Below are positions 1 to 5,719 of a stretch of 6,589 nt of DNA, piece after piece. The notes beneath the pieces were generated by a model. That model was not told the origin of the DNA, did not search any database, and saw only the letters and a program-made list of their open reading frames with translations. The position numbers were made by a program, and so were the translations under genes. Position 1 is the first letter of the stretch; each line of letters starts with the position of its first letter. The stretch covers positions 1 to 6,589 of the forward strand of contig CADEEU010000216.1 in the NCBI GenBank assembly GCA_902826385.1. The letters run 5' to 3'. This DNA is from an uncultured Acidobacteriota bacterium. GTDB lineage: Bacteria; Acidobacteriota; Blastocatellia; Pyrinomonadales; Pyrinomonadaceae.

Positions 1-1
1 C

Positions 2-625
2 GGGCGGTTTAGTTTGATGAAAGAAGGCGTGGTCGTTTCGTTTCAGTCGTTTGTCGATGTTATCGTCTTTCCCGATAAGGAACGCACCGAGTTCAAAGGC
101 GGCGGTGTTAAGAGCGTGCAAACGAATGTCGGTTCGACGGGCTGGACCTTTGACGGTGACGCCGAGGTGGTAAAGAACCAGGACCAGAAACAGATCGATA
201 ATTTCAAACGCGGCATTCGAACAAGCCTAGATAATTTGCTTCGCGGCCAATGGCGAAACCAAGCGAAGCTCAACTATGTAGGCAAACGACAGGCGACGCT
301 CGGCAAGCGAAATGATGTCGTCAAACTGACCTACGACGACGGCCTGACGGTCGAGTTCGAGTTCGCCGCCGACACTGGTCTTCCGATGAAAGCCCTCTAC
401 GGCCGCACTACCGCCGACGGCGAGGATATAAAGGAAGAAGACCGCTACGCCCAGTTTGTCGACGTTGGCGGCATCCGCTCACCGTTCATCATCGACCGCT
501 TCACGAACGGGACCCAGACTTCGCGGATCAACTACGAATCGATGGAGTACAACCGCTCTATCCCAGATTCGATCTTCGCTAAACCGTCTAATCCAAAAGA
601 CTTGAAAAAAGATCTGAAGCTTTAG
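2..625 (+). CDS. Outer-membrane-lipoprotein-sorting-like (LolA-fold-like) protein, 5'-truncated
   Basis: The frame is open from the first bases of the window, with no stop upstream of the TTG at 14 or the ATG at 17, and no Shine-Dalgarno sequence before them. The true start and any signal peptide therefore most likely lie off the left edge; about 207 residues are visible. The protein alternates short beta-strand-like stretches (VVVSFQSFVDVIVFP, then a GSTGWTFDGD turn) with a helical stretch (DNFKRGIRTSLDNLLRGQW). It then returns to strands: VVKLTYDDGLTVEFEF, TGLPMKALYGRT and the final GTQTSRINYESMEYN. This resembles the half-barrel proteins of acidobacteria annotated as outer membrane lipoprotein-sorting proteins, which are thought to act in the periplasm on lipids or lipoproteins. 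That assignment rests on remembered resemblance, with no catalytic motif. The gene ends 76 bp from a convergent neighbour. A lone conserved hypothetical protein is the alternative. Confidence 0.6.
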   Translation, partial: GRFSLMKEGVVVSFQSFVDVIVFPDKERTEFKGGGVKSVQTNVGSTGWTFDGDAEVVKNQDQKQIDNFKRGIRTSLDNLLRGQWRNQAKLNYVGKRQATLGKRNDVVKLTYDDGLTVEFEFAADTGLPMKALYGRTTADGEDIKEEDRYAQFVDVGGIRSPFIIDRFTNGTQTSRINYESMEYNRSIPDSIFAKPSNPKDLKKDLKL

Positions 626-672
626 GCCGCTGCGGTGGCTGGGTGGCCGCTTGATTTTCGTGTGTGCCCGAG

Positions 673-698
673 AAAATAAAACTTCCGGATGAAGCCGG
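673..698 (-). terminator. Possible Rho-independent terminator of the zinc-ribbon gene
   Basis: Read on the minus strand just after the TAA stop at 704-702, a CCGG-CTTCAT-CCGG hairpin (695-698 pairing with 685-688) is followed three bases later by TTTTATTTT (681-673). The stem has only four GC pairs and the T-run is interrupted, so the call is weak. A competing 7-bp pairing, GAAGCCG (691-697) with CGGCTTC (710-716), spans the stop codon. Confidence 0.35.
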
Positions 699-701
699 GC
701 T

Positions 702-1445
702 TTAAGCGGCGGCTTCGTTTTGTTCGGGTTTGGTGGCGATGTAGAGAATTCGGGTGCAGCTTTCGCAGGTTATAATTTGTTCGCCTTTACGGACCTCGAC
801 CTGCATTTGGGGGCGAAGGGACATGAAGCAGGCGCTGCATGAGCCGTTTACTACCTCGGCCACGGCGATGCCGTCGCGGCTTCTTTGGCCGAGGCGGTTG
901 TAGACGGCGGCGAGTTGGGCCGGTAGGGTTTGAAAGACGGTATCGCGGCCGGCCGAATCGCGGTCGAACTCGGAACGGTTAGCGGCAAGCTCAGTGTCGA
1001 ATTCGCTCAAGGCGGCTTCGCGTTTTGAGTCGATGGAATTTATTTCCTCGGCACGCGTTTCAAGCTCTTTTTCGACCTCTTCAATCGCGGTCATTTTTTC
1101 GACGACCTGCGTTTCAAACGCGGCGACCTGCTTTTGCAGAGCGTCGATCTCGCGCATTGCGGTTTCGTATTCTTTTTGGTTTTGGGCGTGTTTAAGATTG
1201 CGGTCGGCACGTTCGAGATAGGTCTTGTTCTCGGCGATCTGTTTTTCCAGTTCCGCCCGTTCCGCGTTCAATTTATCGCGTTTCGCCTGTATTTCGCGTA
1301 TAGAAGAGGCGTGCCGTTCGAACTCTTGTTCAATATCTGCACGCCTTTGTTCCGCGGTTTCGATCTTATTTTTCAAACGCCGGATGTTGGTGTCCGTTAT
1401 TTGTAACTCTATCAACTTCTGAAGCTCTGCTTTCACCTTTGTCAA
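702..1445 (-). CDS. Coiled-coil protein with C-terminal C4-type zinc ribbon (COG1579/DUF164 family)
   Basis: The product has 247 residues. Residues 1 to about 165 are a nearly continuous charged helix rich in Glu, Lys, Arg and Ala heptads, expected to fold back as a long coiled-coil hairpin. The family signature NQKEYETAMREID lies at 89-101. The C-terminus carries a zinc ribbon with Cys203-x2-Cys206 and Cys227-x2-Cys230, including GSCSACFMSLRPQ and ITCESCTRILY. Family members with known structure, Chlamydia CT398 and Helicobacter HP0958, have this architecture and are reported to bind sigma-54; HP0958 also acts in flagellar gene expression. The target here is unknown, and a nucleic-acid or protein adaptor role is inferred. 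The start is TTG (1445-1443), chosen because AGGAG lies four bases upstream and no better codon is close by. Length and motifs are normal and it looks intact. It is probably transcribed alone, since 213 bp separate it from the upstream gene on the same strand. Confidence 0.92.
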   Translation of the reverse strand: MTKVKAELQKLIELQITDTNIRRLKNKIETAEQRRADIEQEFERHASSIREIQAKRDKLNAERAELEKQIAENKTYLERADRNLKHAQNQKEYETAMREIDALQKQVAAFETQVVEKMTAIEEVEKELETRAEEINSIDSKREAALSEFDTELAANRSEFDRDSAGRDTVFQTLPAQLAAVYNRLGQRSRDGIAVAEVVNGSCSACFMSLRPQMQVEVRKGEQIITCESCTRILYIATKPEQNEAAA

Positions 1446-1449
1446 TATT

Positions 1450-1454
1450 CTCCT
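1450..1454 (-). promoter_or_regulatory. Shine-Dalgarno sequence deciding the TTG start of the zinc-ribbon gene
   Basis: On the minus strand AGGAG is followed by AATA and then the TTG codon. It is the clearest ribosome-binding site in the window and favours TTG over the internal GTG at codon 4. Confidence 0.75.
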
Positions 1455-1487
1455 GCTTACCGCTTCATCTTACCGCACTCCGAAGCC

Positions 1488-1493
1488 TTTATA
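1488..1493 (-). promoter_or_regulatory. Possible -10 box of the zinc-ribbon gene
   Basis: TATAAA on the minus strand (five of six to TATAAT) lies about 40 bases before the TTG start, which would give a leader of about 35 bases holding the AGGAG. It sits in the partly palindromic AGCTTTATAAAGGCT. No convincing -35 is seen 16-18 bases upstream, so this is a weak candidate. Confidence 0.25.
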
Positions 1494-1521
1494 AAGCTGG
1501 CGGACCGAAATGCTCTCCGGT

Positions 1522-1601
1522 CTCCGCGAAGCTCTCCGTGTCCTCGGCGTTTAAAGGTCCGTTGAGAATTTTTCAACGCTGAAGACGCGGAGTTCGCTGA
1601 G
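1522..1601. repeat. Long imperfect inverted repeat with ACGCGGAG-like arms
   Basis: The left arm (1522-1551, read on the minus strand) starts AACGCCGAGGACACGGAG. The right arm (1575-1601, plus strand) starts AACGCTGAAGACGCGGAG. Allowing one 3-base gap in the right arm, 23 of 27 positions match. The 23-base loop overlaps a second, smaller hairpin, CGTTGA (1560-1565) with TCAACG (1573-1578), so two alternative foldings are possible. A GCTCTCCG direct repeat (1512-1519 and 1531-1538) abuts the left arm, and another GCGGAGA lies nearby at 1616-1622. No T-run follows on either strand, so it is not a standard terminator. It resembles purine-rich ACGCGGAGA-type intergenic repeats that I recall from several phyla. 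Whether this copy is one of a dispersed family cannot be told from one window. Confidence 0.6.
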
Positions 1602-1658
1602 AACAATTAGAAAGTGCGGAGATTTCAAACTTAACTCATCGCCAACAGGATAGAGAGG

Positions 1659-2177
1659 TCATGCTTCAATCAGTAGGCTAATGTGAGCGATCAGGGCGTG
1701 GGAATTGACCTGTTCGGCGGTTCTTTCTTCGGTTAGGAGCTGCCACACCGGTTTTTGGCCGTTCATAAAGAGCGCCATGTCCACATTTGCCTTTGGTATT
1801 CCAAAATGTCGAAGGCGTGCAAACGCAAGGCCGCCGCCGCGCATAAAGCCATCGGCAGGCGTTCGTGTCCAACCCGCTTCGACCGTCAGACATCTCACAC
1901 CGTAACGAAAGCTGAGGGATGTCCCGACTATGTTGGCTCCCCGATATGAAAAACTGTGCGGCTCGGTACGCTCGATTGCGACGGCGGCGCTGGATCTGTT
2001 TGCTACGGCAGCGTGTTCGGTCAGCGTTTCAAACAGCCATTTTACGCCCGTAAGGCGGATCAGGTCGTTAGAAGCTTTAAGCTCGAGATAGTCGGCAACG
2101 TCGTGGCGATTGCCTGACCTCGCTTTTTCCGACGCCTCGGCCAGCATTTCCGACCATATTTCGTCCAGTTCGTTCAC
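1659..2177 (-). CDS. Hypothetical protein, 172 residues
   Basis: I do not recognise this family. The frame starts at GTG (2177-2175), the first possible start after an in-frame TGA about 30 bases upstream; there is no Shine-Dalgarno sequence. An ATG at codon 11 is an alternative start. The N-terminal third looks helical (ARSGNRHDVADYLELKASND, then IRLTGVKWLFETL). The middle looks like a small beta domain: SFSYRGANIVGTSLSFRYG, LTVEAGWTRTPADG, then GGGLAFARLRHFG. The C-terminal part, from about NVDMALF, carries PVWQLLTEERTAEQVNSHAL. There is no signal peptide, membrane segment or cysteine cluster (one Cys, in GVRCLTVEAG), so a soluble cytoplasmic protein is expected. Codon use matches its neighbours and it reads as a genuine intact gene. 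It is transcribed divergently from the TPR gene across about 100 bp, with no further hint of function. Confidence 0.72.
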   Translation of the reverse strand: MNELDEIWSEMLAEASEKARSGNRHDVADYLELKASNDLIRLTGVKWLFETLTEHAAVANRSSAAVAIERTEPHSFSYRGANIVGTSLSFRYGVRCLTVEAGWTRTPADGFMRGGGLAFARLRHFGIPKANVDMALFMNGQKPVWQLLTEERTAEQVNSHALIAHISLLIEA

Positions 2178-2184
2178 GTTTTTG

Positions 2185-2213
2185 AGAATAGGGCCAGGCG
2201 TTCAGGAATGCAA
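2185..2213 (-). promoter_or_regulatory. Candidate promoter for the hypothetical gene, placing a near-leaderless GTG start
   Basis: On the minus strand TTGCAT (2213-2208) and TATTCT (2190-2185) are separated by 17 bases, as in sigma-70-type promoters, though each box matches only partly (three and four of six). The -10 is followed by CAAAAAC and then the GTG start. Transcription from here would begin at or next to the start codon, which fits the absence of a ribosome-binding site. Confidence 0.35.
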
Positions 2214-2221
2214 TTTCGTGC

Positions 2222-2227
2222 TATGAT
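2222..2227 (+). promoter_or_regulatory. Possible -10 box for the TPR gene
   Basis: TATGAT (five of six to TATAAT) lies in the divergent intergenic region, 53 bases before the ATG at 2281, and would give a leader of about 47 bases. The hexamer 17 bases upstream (CGTTCA) is a poor -35, and no ribosome-binding site precedes the ATG. Low certainty. Confidence 0.25.
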
Positions 2228-2280
2228 TTCGGAACTAGGGCCGCGTTTCTTATTTAGTAGTTCGAATGTGCTCTTAAATC

Positions 2281-5154
2281 ATGAATAAGGTCTTTCTGCT
2301 TATTTTCTGCCTGATTCTCGCCTCGGACGGCTTGGGTCAAAAAACTCCGCAACCCGCGAAGAAGAGCTCTCCTACAAAAGCGACTAGCCAAACGACAAAG
2401 AAGCCCGTTGCGAAATCGGCCCAGCCAAAGGCGGGTTCGGCTTTTACCGCATCGAAAACGCCGGTGAAAAAGCCAACGCCGCCGCCGGCGGTCATTCCCG
2501 ATCCAGAGGTGGACAAAGCTCGCTTTGACGCTGCGGTAGCGGCTGGATCTAACGCCGAAAAGGCGAGGCTTTTGCGGATCTTTCTGGATGAATTTCCAAA
2601 CTCCGAGCTGCGAGACGAGGCTTTTGTCTATCTTGTAACCGCTCGTGCCGTGAACGGCAGTGAAAAGCTTCAAGCCGCAGATATCGTTGACGCCATAGCA
2701 AGCTTTAAACTTGCGGTTAAGGAAGCTCCCATTCCGACGCCTGATCGCCTGTTCGAAGACGTAGTTTCGAAAATTCCATCTACGCTTTTTTATCAGGGCC
2801 ATCGCGGGCCGGCAATGGAGCTTGCGGCCGCGATCGAGAAAAAGTACGCAAACGATGCCAGGCGATTGTTGAGCATGGCCGGGTTCTATCTGAGCATCGA
2901 GAACGGCGACGAAGCCAGGAGAGTTGCGGAAACTGCCATTGCGGCTCAGCCGACATCCGCCGCTGGCTACCAGGCGCTAGGCCTGGCGCATCGTCTTAAT
3001 TTCGATCTTGAAGAGTCTTCAAATGCGTATCTGAAGGCTCTCGAGCTTGATGTAACGAACGTCTCGGCAAAACGAAGCCTGGCGGAAATGAAACGCGCCC
3101 TGGGCGAATCGGAAGAGGCGGCGGCAATTTACCGCGACCTACTCTCGTCAAACGGCAACGACGTTATGTCGCACAACGGACTGATCCTGTCGCTATTCGG
3201 CAGCAATCAGCGAGCTGAGGCCGAGGCCGAACTTGCCGCATCGCTCGCGCGGTCGCCGCGGAATTTTACCCTTCTTGCGGCGGTTGGATATTGGTATGCG
3301 GCCCAGAACCTGAGCGACAAGGCGGTTGAATACGCGCAGAAAGCAGTAGACGCGGAACCGCGTTATATTTGGGGTCACATCGCTTTGGCCCGGGGGCTGA
3401 TGAAATCGAACCGTCCGGTCGATGCCGAAAGGGCATTAATAAAGGCGCGGCAGTACGGGAATTTTCCGACGCTCGAATACGAAATAGCGTCGGCCCGTTT
3501 TAAGGCGGGACTTTATCGCGAGGCGATCGAGGGGCTTCAGAAAAGTTTCGTGCTTCGCGACGGAATGTTGGAAACGCGGCTTGGCGGGCGTGTTTTTAAG
3601 TCAGCAAAGAGTTTTCAGGAACTATTGGCGCCGGAGCGTAAGGCGAGCATTCTGGAACCGCTCGCGGCCGATGATGCAGCGGCTTCTGCAAGAATGCACA
3701 CTTTGTTCGAGATGACGGCGAGGTTGAATTCAAATTCGGACGAAAACTCAATAGTCGAGCTGGCCGACGATTTTGTGAAAGGCGATGACAAGATGAAGCT
3801 GCACCGCCAGCTCCATGCTGCCGATTTGCTGCTGCAAAAGAACATAGCCGTCGCAAAAGCCGCTGAACTTGTCAAAGCCGCTGTCGGCAACGCCGACGCA
3901 GGCCTTGAAGTTTCGTCACCGGCGGCCGCGGTCATGGCCAGCGAGCTTTATGAAAGCCGTACCGTTGCGTTTGCCCGTAACGAGATCGTCCTGATCCCCG
4001 ACGTACCGCGGCAAATGCTCTCCTCTATCTTGCGCGGCAGGATTGAAGAACTTGCCGGTTGGGCATTTTATCAGCAGCAAGATTATCCGTCGGCGGTGAT
4101 CCGCCTGAGACGGGCGATAAGCGTGATGCCTGACAAAAGCGCTTGGTGGCGGTCCAGCATGTGGCGGCTGGGCACGGCGCTCGAAGCGGACGGCAAGGAC
4201 AAGGAAGCGCTAGAATCATACATTCAAAGCTACAAAATCGACCGGCCAAGCCCAGTGCGTTACGGCGTGATCGAATCGCTTTACCGGAAAGTAAACGGCA
4301 GCACCGACGGACTTGAACAAAAGATCGGCCCGAACCCGATGCCGACTGTCGCGTATGTTTCTCCGCCACCGCCGGCCGGGCAGAAAAAGGAACTTACAAA
4401 GGCCGAACGCTCGGTACCGCAAGAGACGCTTTCAAGACCTTCGGAACCGCCGGCAGGCGAGAACATTCAAACCGCACAGCCTGAGGCCGAAAAATCCACG
4501 GCTTCTATTGAGTCGAGTGAACAGCCAAAAGCAGTAAGCGATGCCACAGTAAAGGAAAACACCGCGACGGAGCCGACAGCGAAAACCAAACCGCCGATCG
4601 ATCATCCAACCTTTAAGCCTGAGGCAACGAAAGTCGCTGAATCAGCTCCGCCCGATCTTTCGGCTCTCAAAGAAAACGTAACCGCGAAAGTGGCGGATAA
4701 AGAACCGATTGCGAAATCGACCGAAAATGCAAAAGAGGAAGCTTCCGCAAAAACTGTATCTGAAGGCCGCGAGACTAAGTTGCCCGAATCACCAATCGTT
4801 AAGGCTAACGTAGAACCCGTAAAAACGTCGGCCGATCAATCGACGGCTGGGACAAATCCAAGTGACACCAAAACGGTAGAAATCAAAGAAGAGAAAACTG
4901 AACCGTCGCTGATAACCGATACTCGCCAGCCATCCGTTAAAATTGAAAATGCACCGCCGATCGTAGCGAAGGAAGACGAAAAAGCGGAGAATCCACCGTC
5001 GGAAGTAAAAAGTACTACGCCCGTGGAGTCAGCCGACAAAAACGAGCCTGAAAATATCCTTCGAGATCCGTTTGGTCAGCAGGCAGAGAAAAAGGTCACT
5101 CATATTGAGCCGGAAAAAGGTCATTCCTATAGAATCGGAAAAAGAACCCGCTGA
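2281..5154 (+). CDS. Secreted tetratricopeptide-repeat protein, main part; frame broken near its 3' end
   Basis: The visible product has 957 residues. The ATG is the first start after an in-frame TAA six bases upstream. Residues 1-20 form a Sec-type signal peptide (MNKVFLLIFCLILASDGLGQ), so the protein acts outside the cytoplasm. Residues 21-75 are a Lys/Pro/Thr/Ala-rich linker. A first helical unit follows at about 74-125, then about seven TPR-like units from roughly 194 to 424; clear examples are GYQALGLAHRLNFDLEESSN (229-248) and AVGYWYAAQNLSDKAVEYAQ (334-353). Two more units lie at about 585-653. Residues 690-930 are a disordered Lys/Glu/Pro/Ser/Thr-rich tail with almost no aromatics. The last 11 residues (GHSYRIGKRTR) look like out-of-frame reading; the natural continuation is the frame that ends at 5719. 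TPR arrays bind peptides or proteins, so an envelope scaffold is inferred; no enzyme domain is visible. The true protein would have about 1,145 residues. Confidence 0.85.
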   Translation: MNKVFLLIFCLILASDGLGQKTPQPAKKSSPTKATSQTTKKPVAKSAQPKAGSAFTASKTPVKKPTPPPAVIPDPEVDKARFDAAVAAGSNAEKARLLRIFLDEFPNSELRDEAFVYLVTARAVNGSEKLQAADIVDAIASFKLAVKEAPIPTPDRLFEDVVSKIPSTLFYQGHRGPAMELAAAIEKKYANDARRLLSMAGFYLSIENGDEARRVAETAIAAQPTSAAGYQALGLAHRLNFDLEESSNAYLKALELDVTNVSAKRSLAEMKRALGESEEAAAIYRDLLSSNGNDVMSHNGLILSLFGSNQRAEAEAELAASLARSPRNFTLLAAVGYWYAAQNLSDKAVEYAQKAVDAEPRYIWGHIALARGLMKSNRPVDAERALIKARQYGNFPTLEYEIASARFKAGLYREAIEGLQKSFVLRDGMLETRLGGRVFKSAKSFQELLAPERKASILEPLAADDAAASARMHTLFEMTARLNSNSDENSIVELADDFVKGDDKMKLHRQLHAADLLLQKNIAVAKAAELVKAAVGNADAGLEVSSPAAAVMASELYESRTVAFARNEIVLIPDVPRQMLSSILRGRIEELAGWAFYQQQDYPSAVIRLRRAISVMPDKSAWWRSSMWRLGTALEADGKDKEALESYIQSYKIDRPSPVRYGVIESLYRKVNGSTDGLEQKIGPNPMPTVAYVSPPPPAGQKKELTKAERSVPQETLSRPSEPPAGENIQTAQPEAEKSTASIESSEQPKAVSDATVKENTATEPTAKTKPPIDHPTFKPEATKVAESAPPDLSALKENVTAKVADKEPIAKSTENAKEEASAKTVSEGRETKLPESPIVKANVEPVKTSADQSTAGTNPSDTKTVEIKEEKTEPSLITDTRQPSVKIENAPPIVAKEDEKAENPPSEVKSTTPVESADKNEPENILRDPFGQQAEKKVTHIEPEKGHSYRIGKRTR

Positions 5155-5719
5155 GCAGAAACCTGCGACGCCGGAACAAAAACCGCCCGCGTCTCAGGCC
5201 AAAAGGCCTGTTATCGTCGTGAATGATCCACTTAAAGCGGAAGAGAAAGGCGGGGTCAAGTCGCGTGATTTGTTCGAGCCGGTGATAATCAGCATTCCTC
5301 GCAGCAATCCGGCTAAACCTGCGGGCGGCAGTCAAAAACCCGCCGCCGAGGCCGATGGGAATAAAAAACCGGACGAATCGGTAAACTCGGGGGCGACGCG
5401 GCGGCGCGTTGTCGAAGGAAAAGAAATTACCTCCGATCAGCAGTGCTCGATTGATGTAAACCAGGAAAATATCTCGATACTTAGCGGCGGCGGCAGCCTT
5501 GGCGTGCTGGTCACGATCGAGGGTGACGGCCAGCCGCGTCAGGTTTCGGCGACCTCGAACAGCCCGCGCGATGTCGAAGTCCGGGCGGAACCGCAGATCG
5601 ACGGTATTTCAGGCCGCCGCTTTTACGTTATTAAATCCATCAGTTCGAATACCGGTGTTTACCAGGTAAACTTCGAGTCACCGTGCGGCAAAAAAGAGAT
5701 CATGGTGCGCGTGCGCTAG
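5072..5719 (+). CDS. C-terminal part of the TPR protein, displaced by a frameshift (linker plus Ig-like domain)
   Basis: This frame (215 codons from a TTG at 5072) overlaps the 3' end of the TPR ORF by 83 bases. It is best read as its continuation rather than a gene. It has no ribosome-binding site and no signal peptide, its first residues (RQRKRSLILSRKK) are unlike the tail, and from about residue 17 it resumes the same Lys/Pro/Glu-rich linker (EPAEQKPATPEQKPP). After the linker (to about residue 120) comes a compact beta-rich domain, roughly 122-215. It contains SIDVNQENISIL, a GGGSLGVLVTIEGDG turn, RRFYVIKSI and TGVYQVNFESPCGKKEIMVRVR. Its two cysteines (125 and 205) are the only ones in the mature combined protein and could form a disulfide, fitting an exported Ig-like/BACON-like fold; that name is inferred from pattern only. 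The stop overlaps the stop of the convergent ligase-like gene. Confidence 0.7.
   Translation: MVSRQRKRSLILSRKKVIPIESEKEPAEQKPATPEQKPPASQAKRPVIVVNDPLKAEEKGGVKSRDLFEPVIISIPRSNPAKPAGGSQKPAAEADGNKKPDESVNSGATRRRVVEGKEITSDQQCSIDVNQENISILSGGGSLGVLVTIEGDGQPRQVSATSNSPRDVEVRAEPQIDGISGRRFYVIKSISSNTGVYQVNFESPCGKKEIMVRVR
5088..5143 (+). repeat. 25-bp tandem repeat with A5 runs inside the TPR gene
   Basis: Two adjacent 25-base units (5088-5112 and 5113-5137) match at 20 of 25 positions, both opening with GAAAAAGGTCA. A decayed third begins at 5138 (GAAAAAG). The three A5 runs start at 5089, 5114 and 5139, exactly 25 bases apart. Because 25 is not a multiple of three, successive units fall in different frames. 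The frame break of the TPR gene lies here. Confidence 0.7.

Noticed and set aside
632..658. Terminator for the left-edge plus-strand gene (GCGG pairing with CCGC followed by TTGATTTT)
   Set aside because: The stem is only four pairs with a long G-rich loop, and the T-run is short and broken; a competing CCGC at 627-630 could pair instead.
994..1422. Plus-strand open frames opposite the zinc-ribbon gene
   Set aside because: They are Ser/Phe/Arg-rich mirror images of the Glu/Lys/Arg coiled-coil codons on the minus strand; the minus-strand protein has a full family signature.
2254..2802. Open frame of 182 codons on the minus strand inside the start of the TPR gene
   Set aside because: It is a shadow of the TPR gene: very Arg-rich, low-complexity translation with no domain pattern, lying opposite a signal peptide and linker that are clearly coding. 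It would also run through the divergent promoter region.
3596..4466. Several overlapping minus-strand open frames opposite the TPR array
   Set aside because: Their translations are Arg/Pro/Ser/Cys-rich with no fold pattern, and the plus strand carries clear TPR repeats across the same stretch.
5086..5145. Programmed ribosomal frameshifting at the A5 runs
   Set aside because: The needed shift is +1 (or -2), the runs are only five A long, and no in-phase A AAA AAG heptamer or clear downstream structure is seen at the site. Sequencing error or mutation is simpler.
5072..5719. The C-terminal ORF as an independent gene
   Set aside because: Its TTG start lies inside the upstream ORF with no ribosome-binding site, its first residues do not match either linker style, and it has no signal peptide although the domain carries an exported-style cysteine pair.
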